From positions 1-11,300 of the forward strand of contig JAEWOZ010000085.1 in assembly GCA_023399505.1 (NCBI GenBank): 11,300 bases of DNA. Direction: 5' to 3'. The DNA is from Fusobacteriota bacterium (GTDB lineage Bacteria; Fusobacteriota; Fusobacteriia; Bac17; JAEWOZ01). Numbering within the stretch: the stretch's first letter is position 1; each line of letters opens with the position of its first letter. This document shows positions 1 through 6,991 of this stretch, in pieces. Under the pieces are notes generated by a model. The model did not search any database, was not told the DNA's origin, and saw only the letters and a program-made list of their open reading frames with translations. The position numbers and the translations under genes were made by a program.

Positions 1-1050
1 ATCATTAACATTAGCTCCTTTTTCTAACAATAGTTCTACTATCTCTTTGTAACCCTTTTCACTTGCATATATCAAAGGTGTATAATCATAATCCTTTTTT
101 GTATTAACATTAATTCCTTTTTCTATAAGCAATTTTACTATTTCTACATTACCATTTATCGAAGCTGTCTTTAATTCCTCATATCCATAATTATTTTCAT
201 CACTAACATTAGCTCCTTTTTCTATTAACAATTTTACCACTTCCACATGGCCATTCTGTGAGGCTAGCATTAATGCTCTGCATCTCTTATTTTCGTCATT
301 AACACTAGCTCCCTTTTCTATTAACATTTTTACTATTTCTACATTGCCGTTTTGGGAAGCTATCATTAATGATGTCAAATGCCTGCTCGTTTTATCATTA
401 ATATTTGCTCCTTTTTCTAGCAATAGTTCTACTATTTTATCATTGTTATTAGAACAAGCGGCTGTCAATGGCGTAGCTCCCTTGTCGTTTTTTTCATCAA
501 TATTAAGCTCATATTCTTCAATTAACATCTTAAGTATATCTAACTTATTACCAAAAGCTGATATTATTAAACCATTTCTATTGATTTTATCTTTTACTTC
601 TTTAGGATTTATATTATTTCTCTCTATAAATTTTTTTAATTCTTCTGCATTTGATGTATAGCATAAAAATAAGAAATATTTATTTTTAGATACTATTCCT
701 TCTTCCAATTTAAATTTATCTTTGATCATATCTATTACTTTATAATTAAAATTTTCTAAAGCTAAATCATATATTTTTATTATATTATTTTTACTTGGTT
801 CTGCTCCTTTTTTTAATAGATTTTCTACTATGTCTAAGTTTTGCTTATTTAAGGCTAACTCTAAAACTGTTACATTATTATATTGATAGTTAACATCAGC
901 CCCCTTATCAATTAATCTAATAGCTTCGTATTTCTTACCCTTAATTATAGCTATTGCTAAATCTTCATTTATATCTTTATTTTTAAAATTTGAAATGTTA
1001 ATAACTTTACTACATGAAACTATTAACATTATTAGTATTAATTTCCTCAT
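1..1050 (-). CDS. Ankyrin-repeat lipoprotein, first copy (3' end beyond the left edge)
   Basis: The frame is open from ATG at 1050 to base 1: 350 codons with no stop, so the gene is partial. AGGAG at 1056-1060 sits 5 bases before the ATG. Residues 1-13 form a very short lipoprotein signal (basic start, hydrophobic core, lipobox I-V-S-Cys13), so the mature protein should be lipidated at Cys13 and face the periplasm or cell surface. Residues 30-180 are divergent helical repeats. From about residue 190, 33-residue ankyrin repeats follow (TPL..A, SQNGHVEVVKLLIEKGA type, with linkers such as VNDEN), about five complete within the window. Ankyrin repeats usually bind proteins; the partner is unknown. 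It is a clear paralogue of the gene at 1885-4257: residues 12-36 are identical, and the rest of the N-terminal 220 residues matches closely without obvious gaps apart from small shifts. Domain and export calls are firm; biological role unknown. Confidence 0.9.
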   Translation of the reverse strand, partial: MRKLILIMLIVSCSKVINISNFKNKDINEDLAIAIIKGKKYEAIRLIDKGADVNYQYNNVTVLELALNKQNLDIVENLLKKGAEPSKNNIIKIYDLALENFNYKVIDMIKDKFKLEEGIVSKNKYFLFLCYTSNAEELKKFIERNNINPKEVKDKINRNGLIISAFGNKLDILKMLIEEYELNIDEKNDKGATPLTAACSNNNDKIVELLLEKGANINDKTSRHLTSLMIASQNGNVEIVKMLIEKGASVNDENKRCRALMLASQNGHVEVVKLLIEKGANVSDENNYGYEELKTASINGNVEIVKLLIEKGINVNTKKDYDYTPLIYASEKGYKEIVELLLEKGANVND

Positions 1051-1060
1051 CTTTTCTCCT

Positions 1061-1242
1061 TTTGTATACTAAGCTAAATACAAAACTATTTTTCTATTTT
1101 AATTTATATAATATTAAAAATTTATCATTTTATATTTCAACTTACATAATTTCTACCACTATAATTTGTTTTTAGCAACTAAATTTAAGGTTAATTTTTA
1201 TAATATAAAGTATAAAAAATTCCTGAAACAAAAAGAGATAAA
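1061..1242. repeat. Duplicated alaS-ankyrin intergenic region, copy 1
   Basis: This stretch aligns along its length with 4268-4458, the spacer between alaS and the intact ankyrin gene. Shared landmarks in the same order are GTATACTAA near the ribosome binding site, CTATTTTAATTTAT, ACCACTATAAT and TTTTTAGCAA, then an A-rich run leading into the terminator hairpin. The copies differ by point changes and small indels (net 9 bases). Together with the duplicated coding sequence on each side, it shows that one continuous segment was duplicated rather than only the ankyrin gene. Confidence 0.8.
1075..1102 (-). promoter_or_regulatory. Candidate promoter of the first ankyrin gene
   Basis: On the minus strand a TTAAAA hexamer (1097-1102) and a TATTTA hexamer (1075-1080) are separated by 16 bases, placing a start point between the promoter and the AGGAG at 1056-1060. 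Both hexamers, the spacer and about 20 flanking bases are almost unchanged in the second copy (4282-4309), while much of the surrounding intergenic sequence has drifted. That conservation is the main support; the hexamers themselves are weak matches to a sigma-70 consensus. Confidence 0.35.
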
Positions 1243-1260
1243 CTAGCTATTTATCTCTTT
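1232..1260 (-). terminator. Duplicated copy of the alaS terminator hairpin
   Basis: An 11-bp perfect inverted repeat (AAAGAGATAAA / TTTATCTCTTT) with a 7-base loop matches the hairpin at the end of alaS (4447-4477). It is flanked on the minus-strand 3' side by a T-rich stretch. The loop reads CTAGCTA here and CTATATA at alaS. With only an alaS fragment in front of it, it would now stop read-through from the ankyrin gene at 1885-4257 before the next copy. Confidence 0.6.
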
Positions 1261-1311
1261 AAATAATATATCTTTAAATATTTTAGAAAAGTTTTGGAAA
1301 AGACTCTCTAT
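1243..1311 (-). pseudogene. Fragment of alaS: last 22 codons plus stop, duplicated
   Basis: Reading the minus strand from 1311 gives I-E-S-L-F-Q-N-F-S-K-I-F-K-D-I-L-F-K-E-I-N-S-stop. The C-terminus of the intact AlaS (residues 819-840) is I-E-N-S-F-Q-N-F-S-R-I-F-K-D-I-V-L-K-E-I-N-I-stop. The alignment has no gaps, and the stop codon is in the same place, inside the hairpin loop. Homology to alaS ends abruptly at about 1311 (alaS position 4527), and upstream in this frame there is soon a stop. It cannot encode a functional enzyme and is best read as the breakpoint scar of a tandem duplication that started within alaS. Confidence 0.85.
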
Positions 1312-1357
1312 TAATAAGTGCTGTATTTAAAAGAATTTAACTTTCACATTTTTAAAA

Positions 1358-1831
1358 CTATCTTAAATATTCAAAATGAGCTAACAATATTTTTATTATA
1401 TTATCTTTTATTCTATACTCTTCATCATTTATAAAATCTTCTATCATTAAGTAATTGCTTGTCTTAAATACTTGTTTTTCCAAATAACTTCTTATGAGGT
1501 TACTTAGTCTCGGACTACTTTTTATTAAATCTACTATTTCATTAATAAATTTCTCTTTGATAATTTTTTCACTTCGTTTACAACAAAGTTTTTACCATAT
1601 TCATATCTAAATTCGTTTTCATGTAATCCCGTCACTTTTGATTCATCTGATAAATCCATAACCAGCTAGGCTAATATTTGATTAATGTGCTCTTCTATCT
1701 CCATTCCTAACTCTAATATTATATTAATTTTTCTATGCAAATGTTTTTTTAACTAATTCTTCTATTAAGCTTATTCTAATATCCCAACACTTTATTACTT
1801 AAAGCATCTTAAATCATTATTATCTTGGCTT
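1358..1831 (-). pseudogene. Decayed unidentified gene
   Basis: Protein-like sequence can be followed through three minus-strand frames. A first piece containing SLIEELVKK breaks at an A7 run (about 1744-1750). A second piece continues with INIILELGMEIEEHINQILA, has an in-frame TAG at 1666-1668, then reads MDLSDESKVTGLHENEF and RYEYGKNFVVNE. A frame change near 1570-1590 leads to a third piece, KIIKEKFINEIVDLIKSSPR, then SYLEKQVF, ending ILLAHFEYLR with a stop at 1358. The composition (alternating hydrophobic and charged residues, helical) is gene-like and quite unlike random AT-rich frames. I cannot assign a family, and no start codon is convincing. It lies between the end of one duplication unit and the alaS fragment that opens the next, so an intact homologue may lie downstream of the first ankyrin gene, beyond the left edge. 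Confidence 0.6.
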
Positions 1832-1884
1832 TTAAAATCCCTCTTTTAATTTCTCTTTATCTTCTTTCGATAAATTTAGTTCTT

Positions 1885-4257
1885 TTAAAATTTTTTAATT
1901 GAGGGATCAAGAAACAATTTATTATATAAATTATTATATCTTAGCAAAAATTCCTTTAAAGTTTTACCATTTATATTTAAATTAAAATTTATATCAGCAC
2001 CTTTATTAATTAAGTAACTTATAAAATCCTCATGGATTTCTTCTTGATAAAATGCAAGATCTAATGGTGTATTTCCATTTTTATTTTTCAAATTTATATT
2101 GCATCCTTTTTTTACAAATTCTTCAAATAAATAAATACTTCCAATCATAGCAGCATAATGTAGTAAACTATTATCTTCTTTATCTTTATATTTGTAGTTT
2201 ATTTTATCTTTGTATTTGATTATCATTAAAAAGCAATTATTTATATCTTTGGTCTTTATATTTTTAATTAATATGTCTTCCAATTTTATATTTTTAATAT
2301 CACTAATATCAGCGCCTTTTGAAACTAATAGTTCAATAATATCTTTGTTATTTTTCTCGTATGCTATTGTTAAAGCAGACTTACCCTTATTTATCCATGT
2401 AGAACCAAATCTTTCATCTATGTTAGCTCCTTTTTCTAGTAGTAGCTTTGCTGCTTCTGTATGGTTATTCTGAGACGCTATCATTAGTGCTGTCCATCCA
2501 TTATTATTTTTATGATCAACATTAGCTCCTTTTTCTAACAATAGCTTTGCCGCTCCTGTATGGCCGTTCTGTGATGCTATCATTAATGCTGTCCAGCCTT
2601 CATTAATTTTATGATCAATATTAGCACCTTTCTCTAGCAATAATTTTATTGTTTTTACATGACCACCATAGGATGCTATGACTAAAGATGTAGCGCAATT
2701 ATTATTTTTATCATTAACATTAGCTCCTTTCTCTAGCAATAGCTTTGCTACTTCTACATGACCATTCTTCGATGCTAGCATTAATGATGTATCACCATTA
2801 TTATTCTTAATATCAATATTAGCACCTTTTTCTAGTAATAATTTTGCTATTTCTGTGTGACCATTTTGGGACGATATCATTAATGCTGTCCATCCCCTAT
2901 TTTCTCTCTCATCAACATTAACACCTTTTTCTAACAATAATTTTACTATTTCTACATGAGCACCATCTAAAGCAATTATCAATGCTGTATATCCATTATT
3001 ATTTTTATGGTTAACATTAGCACCTTTCTCTAGCAATAGCTTTGCTACTTCTACATGACCATTCTTCGATGCTAGCAATAATGATGTATCACCATTATTA
3101 TTCTTAATATCAATATTAGCACCTTTTTCTAACAATAATTTTACTATTTCTATATGACCATTCTGTGAGGCTATCATTAATGCTGTCCATTCCCTATTTT
3201 CTCTCTCATCAACATTAACACCTTTTTCTAACAATAGCTTTGCTACTTCTACATGACCATTCTGTGAAGCTATCATTAATACCGTACTGCCATTTGTATT
3301 TTTATAATTAACATTAGCACCTTTTCCTAACAATAATTTTACTGTTTCTATATGACCACCATCTGAAGCAATTATCAATGCTGTGTCTCCATTATTATTC
3401 TTAATATCAATATTAGCACCTTTTTCTAGTAATATTTTTACTGTTTCTGTATGGCCATTCTGTGAGGCTAGCATTAACGATGTCCAGCCTCCGTTAATTT
3501 TATAATCAACATTCGCACTTTTTTCTAGCAATAAATTTACTGTTTCTGTATGGCCATCACTTGAAGCAATTATTAAAGCTGTAAGTCCATTATTATTTTT
3601 ATCATTAATGTTCGCTTCTCTTTCTATCAATAATTCTATTACCTCTTTATTGTTTTTAGTGCATGCAGATAACAATGGCGTAGCTCCATTTTTATTTTTA
3701 TCATTAACATTAAGATTGTATTCTCCAATTAATATTTTAAGTATATCTATTTTATTACCAACTGCTGATATCATTAGTCCATTTCTATTCATTTTATCTT
3801 TAATTTCTTTAGGTTTTATATTGGTTTTTTCTACAAACTTTTTTAATTCTTCTGCATTCGATGTGTAACATAATAATAAAAAGTATTTATCATTATCTAT
3901 CATACCCTCTTCTAGTTTATATTTATTTTTCATAATATCTATTATTTCATAATTAAAATCTTCTAAAGCTAAATCGTATATTTTTACTACATTATTTTCA
4001 TTTATATCAACCTCTTTTTTAAAAAGCTCTTTTATTATCTCTAAGTTTTTGTTATCTAAAGACAATTCTAACAAAGTTTTATTATTATATTTCCAGTTAA
4101 CATTAGCTCCCTGATTAATTAATTCAATAGCTTTATCTTTTTTGTCATTAATTATAGCTATTGCCAAATCTTCATTTATATCTTTATTTTTAAAATTTGA
4201 AATGTTAATAACTTTACTACATGAAATTATTAATAACATTAATAATATTTTTTTCAT
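1885..4257 (-). CDS. Ankyrin-repeat lipoprotein, second copy (790 residues)
   Basis: The ATG at 4257 follows AGGAG (4263-4267) by 5 bases. Residues 1-13 form a short lipoprotein signal with lipobox I-I-S-Cys13, predicting a lipid-anchored protein outside the cytoplasm. Residues 30-185 hold divergent repeats, including the YTSNAEELKKF block shared with the first copy. Residues 190-618 are 13 successive ankyrin repeats with exact 33-residue spacing (G-x-T-A-L-x-x-A, SQNGH, KLLLEKGAN). More divergent repeats follow at about 625-655, 695-722 and 727-757, giving roughly 18 in all. Such arrays form curved solenoids that bind proteins; no enzymatic domain is visible. Three 99-residue blocks (248-544) repeat as higher-order units. 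The C-terminus ends ...DPSIKKF; one extra A in the A6 run at 1891-1896 would continue the frame 19 more residues to a stop at 1832, so the end may be frameshifted. It has its own promoter region after the alaS terminator. Function unknown. Confidence 0.93.
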   Translation of the reverse strand: MKKILLMLLIISCSKVINISNFKNKDINEDLAIAIINDKKDKAIELINQGANVNWKYNNKTLLELSLDNKNLEIIKELFKKEVDINENNVVKIYDLALEDFNYEIIDIMKNKYKLEEGMIDNDKYFLLLCYTSNAEELKKFVEKTNIKPKEIKDKMNRNGLMISAVGNKIDILKILIGEYNLNVNDKNKNGATPLLSACTKNNKEVIELLIEREANINDKNNNGLTALIIASSDGHTETVNLLLEKSANVDYKINGGWTSLMLASQNGHTETVKILLEKGANIDIKNNNGDTALIIASDGGHIETVKLLLGKGANVNYKNTNGSTVLMIASQNGHVEVAKLLLEKGVNVDERENREWTALMIASQNGHIEIVKLLLEKGANIDIKNNNGDTSLLLASKNGHVEVAKLLLEKGANVNHKNNNGYTALIIALDGAHVEIVKLLLEKGVNVDERENRGWTALMISSQNGHTEIAKLLLEKGANIDIKNNNGDTSLMLASKNGHVEVAKLLLEKGANVNDKNNNCATSLVIASYGGHVKTIKLLLEKGANIDHKINEGWTALMIASQNGHTGAAKLLLEKGANVDHKNNNGWTALMIASQNNHTEAAKLLLEKGANIDERFGSTWINKGKSALTIAYEKNNKDIIELLVSKGADISDIKNIKLEDILIKNIKTKDINNCFLMIIKYKDKINYKYKDKEDNSLLHYAAMIGSIYLFEEFVKKGCNINLKNKNGNTPLDLAFYQEEIHEDFISYLINKGADINFNLNINGKTLKEFLLRYNNLYNKLFLDPSIKKF
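2626..3516 (-). repeat. Three tandem 297-bp higher-order repeats inside the ankyrin gene
   Basis: Units at 3220-3516, 2923-3219 and 2626-2922 each encode three 33-residue ankyrin repeats (99 residues). Identity is highest between the last two: 2726-2834 and 3023-3131 match over about 109 bases with a single mismatch (2781 against 3078). The 33-residue repeats within a unit are far less alike than the same position in successive units, so amplification of 297-bp blocks is the most recent event. Confidence 0.85.
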
Positions 4258-4281
4258 CTCTTCTCCTTTTGTATACTAAAT

Positions 4282-4309
4282 TAAATACAAAACTATTTTT
4301 CTATTTTAA
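4282..4309 (-). promoter_or_regulatory. Candidate promoter of the second ankyrin gene
   Basis: TTAAAA (4304-4309), a 16-base spacer and TATTTA (4282-4287) on the minus strand, with the ribosome binding site AGGAG at 4263-4267 downstream. The same elements occur at 1075-1102 before the paralogue. A separate promoter is expected because the alaS terminator lies just upstream. Confidence 0.35.
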
Positions 4310-4446
4310 TTTATGAAATATAAAAAGACTTAAAAATAATTTTATACTTCAACTTGTATAATTTTTACCACTATAATCTATTTTTAGCAATTCAATTTTG
4401 AATTTACTTATTTTAAGTTAATCTATATAAAAAATTTTATAAACAA

Positions 4447-4477
4447 AAAAGAGATAAACTATATATTTATCTCTTTT
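4447..4477 (-). terminator. Rho-independent terminator of alaS, overlapping its coding end
   Basis: A 12-bp perfect inverted repeat (AAAAGAGATAAA / TTTATCTCTTTT) has a 7-base loop (4459-4465). On the minus strand the 3' arm runs into further Ts (TTTTTTGTTT). The alaS stop codon TAG (4459-4461) is within the loop, and the 5' arm encodes the last K-E-I-N residues, so a terminating ribosome would cover the hairpin. Confidence 0.8.
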
Positions 4478-6981
4478 AAAACTATATCTTTGAATATTCT
4501 AGAAAAATTTTGGAAAGAATTTTCTATTTTACCCTGAGCCATGTTAGCTTTCCCGCCACCTTTTCCTTTAGCTATTTCAAAACACTTCTTTAGAATACCA
4601 TTAGCATCTATATTAAGATTGTTAACTAATATACCTATACCTTTATTATCAAAATTAATCAATGAAATAGCTTTAACATTTTTAGAATTAATAATATCAA
4701 AAACTTTTTTTAATGATTCAACATTTTCATTTATATCAGTTATTAGTATTTTAATTCCTTTTACCTCTTCAGCTTTTTCTAAGTTTTTTAATATTTCTTG
4801 TTGTAAAATATCTTTTTTAAATTTTCCTAATTCTGTTTTAAGTAAAGAATTCTCTTCTAATAAATTTTCTATCTTATTAATAATTTTATCTTCTGAAACT
4901 TTCAATAAATTATTAATATCAAATAAAGTGTTTTCTAATCTATCTAGGTATTTTTTTACATTTTTACCTGTAATCAGTTCAATTCTTCTGATATTAGAAC
5001 CTATGCTTTTCTCAGATATAATCTTGAATATACCTATGTCACCAGTTCTTGAAACATGTGTTCCACCACAAAATTCTAATGAAAAGTTGCTCATTTGAAT
5101 AACTCTGACAACATTTCCGTATTTCTCTTCAAAAAGAGCTACTGCACCCATTTTAGTAGCTTCATCTACATTTTTTATATGAGTAATAACTTCATGATTT
5201 TTTAATATTTCATCATTTATTATATTTTCTATATGAAGAATTTGGTCATTTGTTAAGGAGGATGAATAAGAAAAGTCCAATCTTCCAATCTCATGATTTA
5301 CCAATGAGCCTGCTTGCTTAACATTTTCTCCTAACACTTTTTTTAAAGAAGCATGTAGCAAATGGACAGCGCTATGGTTCCTCTTAGTAGCTTCCCTTTT
5401 TTCATTATCTACTTTTAATACTACCACATCACCTTTAGACAAAAATCCTTTTTTAATATTTATCTTATGAATAAATATCTCTTTCACTTTCTGTACATCT
5501 ATAACTTCAGCTAAAAACTTTTCGTTTTCTATAATACCATAATCAGCTACTTGGCCACCTGATTCTGCATAGAAAACAGTTTTGTCTAATATTATTTCAT
5601 TTCCTGAAAATATTTCTAAAATTCTAGCCTTTTCTTCTAGCTTAATATAACCTAAAAAATTTGTAGCACCATATTCTTTATAAATTTCGTTAATTTTGTC
5701 ATCAGCTATTTCTAGTTTTTCTACCGTCCTAGAATTTCTTGAAAGATTTTGATGTTCTTCTAAAAGTTTATTAAATTCATCTTCACTAACTTCTATGTTC
5801 TCCTCTTCACATAACTCTTTTGTCAGTTCAAAAGGGAAGCCATAGGTATCGTAAAGTTTAAAAGCAATTTTTGAAGAGAGTTTTTTAGCTGATTTAGCAA
5901 TTTCTTCTTTTAAAAATTCTAAACCTTTCGACAAAACAATATCAAATTTTTCTTCTTCGCTCTTAATTACATCCTTTATATATTCTTTAGCAGCTAATAA
6001 TTCCTTATAAACTGGACTCATTATTTCAATTACTTTATCAACCAGTTTGAAGAGAAAAGAATCTTTCAAGTCTAATTTTAAACCATATCTACATGCTCTT
6101 CTTATTAGCCTTCTTAATACATACCCTCTTTTTTCATTTGAAGGTAGAACTCCATCTAATATTAAAAAAACTGATGACCTTAAGTGATCTGTTATAACTC
6201 TAAATGCTTTAATATTTTGTTGATATTTAAGTTTAGAAAGTTCTTCAATTTCTTGAATTATAGGATATATATTATCAATCTCAAAATTAGAATCTTTATT
6301 TTGCAGAAGTCTAGCTATTCTCTCTAAGCCCATCCCTGTATCTATATTTTTATTAGGAAGTTCTTCTAAAGAACCATCTTCCTTTTTATTATATTGCATA
6401 AAAACAAGATTCCAAAACTCAAAATAGTTTTCGCTATCTTGATCAAATTTTTCTGGGTCTTCATAGCAATAATAAATTTCACTGCAAGGACCACAAGGGC
6501 CTGTTAAACCTGATTCCCAAAAATTATGCTCTTTTCCTAGTCTTTTTATTCTCGATTTTTTTACACCTACTTTTTCATTCCAAATATTAAAAGCTTCATC
6601 ATCATTTTCATAAATAGTTACAACTAACTTTTCCTCATCTAACTTTAAAACTTCTGTTATAAATTCCCATGCGAATTTTATTGCATCTTCTTTAAAATAG
6701 TCACCGAAAGAGAAATTACCAAGCATCTCAAAAAAACTAAAATGTCTTTTTGTTATCCCAATATTTTCAATATCATTAGTTCTTATACATCTTTGGCAAG
6801 AGACAGCTCTTTTATTCTCAACTAATTTGGTCCCTAAAAAGAAAGGCTTAAAAGGTATCATTCCTGCAACTGTAAAAAGAAGAGTAGGATCATTTGGAAT
6901 TAAGGGTGCACTTTCATAATATTTGTGATTTTTTCCTTCAAAAAATTCTATAAATTTCTCTCTTATTTCAATTGTTTTCAT
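4459..6981 (-). CDS. alaS: Alanyl-tRNA synthetase
   Basis: Cytoplasmic class II aminoacyl-tRNA synthetase that activates alanine with ATP, charges tRNA-Ala and clears mischarged Ser/Gly-tRNA. The 840 residues (E. coli has 876) carry the whole architecture. The catalytic core starts with the DPTLLFTVAGM segment (31-41), then RTNDIENIG (67-75), FFEMLGNFSFGDYF (83-96), GPCGPCSEIY (161-170) and motif 3 DTGMGLERIARLL (214-226). The editing domain has the zinc ligands H536 and H540 in NHSAVH, and C638 and H642 in FCGGTH. A C-Ala-type tail contains GKGGGKANMAQG (806-817). The ATG lies 7 bases after the lptB stop, and its AGGTG ribosome binding site overlaps that stop codon, so the two genes are cotranscribed and probably translationally coupled. 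Transcription ends at the hairpin over the stop codon. The last 22 codons are duplicated at 1243-1311. Confidence 0.99.
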   Translation of the reverse strand: MKTIEIREKFIEFFEGKNHKYYESAPLIPNDPTLLFTVAGMIPFKPFFLGTKLVENKRAVSCQRCIRTNDIENIGITKRHFSFFEMLGNFSFGDYFKEDAIKFAWEFITEVLKLDEEKLVVTIYENDDEAFNIWNEKVGVKKSRIKRLGKEHNFWESGLTGPCGPCSEIYYCYEDPEKFDQDSENYFEFWNLVFMQYNKKEDGSLEELPNKNIDTGMGLERIARLLQNKDSNFEIDNIYPIIQEIEELSKLKYQQNIKAFRVITDHLRSSVFLILDGVLPSNEKRGYVLRRLIRRACRYGLKLDLKDSFLFKLVDKVIEIMSPVYKELLAAKEYIKDVIKSEEEKFDIVLSKGLEFLKEEIAKSAKKLSSKIAFKLYDTYGFPFELTKELCEEENIEVSEDEFNKLLEEHQNLSRNSRTVEKLEIADDKINEIYKEYGATNFLGYIKLEEKARILEIFSGNEIILDKTVFYAESGGQVADYGIIENEKFLAEVIDVQKVKEIFIHKINIKKGFLSKGDVVVLKVDNEKREATKRNHSAVHLLHASLKKVLGENVKQAGSLVNHEIGRLDFSYSSSLTNDQILHIENIINDEILKNHEVITHIKNVDEATKMGAVALFEEKYGNVVRVIQMSNFSLEFCGGTHVSRTGDIGIFKIISEKSIGSNIRRIELITGKNVKKYLDRLENTLFDINNLLKVSEDKIINKIENLLEENSLLKTELGKFKKDILQQEILKNLEKAEEVKGIKILITDINENVESLKKVFDIINSKNVKAISLINFDNKGIGILVNNLNIDANGILKKCFEIAKGKGGGKANMAQGKIENSFQNFSRIFKDIVLKEINI

Positions 6982-6985
6982 ATAA

Positions 6986-6991
6986 CACCTA
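6986..6991 (-). promoter_or_regulatory. alaS ribosome binding site overlapping the lptB stop codon
   Basis: The minus strand reads TAGGTG, where TAG (6989-6991) ends lptB and AGGTG (6986-6990) is the only Shine-Dalgarno-like sequence before the alaS ATG at 6981 (4 bases away). The arrangement suggests that alaS translation depends partly on ribosomes finishing lptB, and it supports the chosen alaS start. Confidence 0.6.

Noticed and set aside
1271..1311. The alaS fragment as a short functional peptide gene
   Set aside because: There is no start codon or ribosome binding site and a stop lies soon upstream in frame; the in-register homology is explained by duplication.
2450..3620. Regularly spaced near-identical segments resembling a CRISPR array
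   Set aside because: The 99-bp and 297-bp periods are exact multiples of the 33-residue ankyrin unit in one open minus-strand frame. There is no constant repeat with unrelated spacers.
344..3868. Plus-strand open frames opposite the ankyrin genes and elsewhere (for example 344-661, 2210-2473, 3608-3868, 4541-5098)
   Set aside because: They lie antisense to well-supported genes, have hydrophobic low-complexity translations typical of reversed AT-rich coding sequence, lack ribosome binding sites and match no family.
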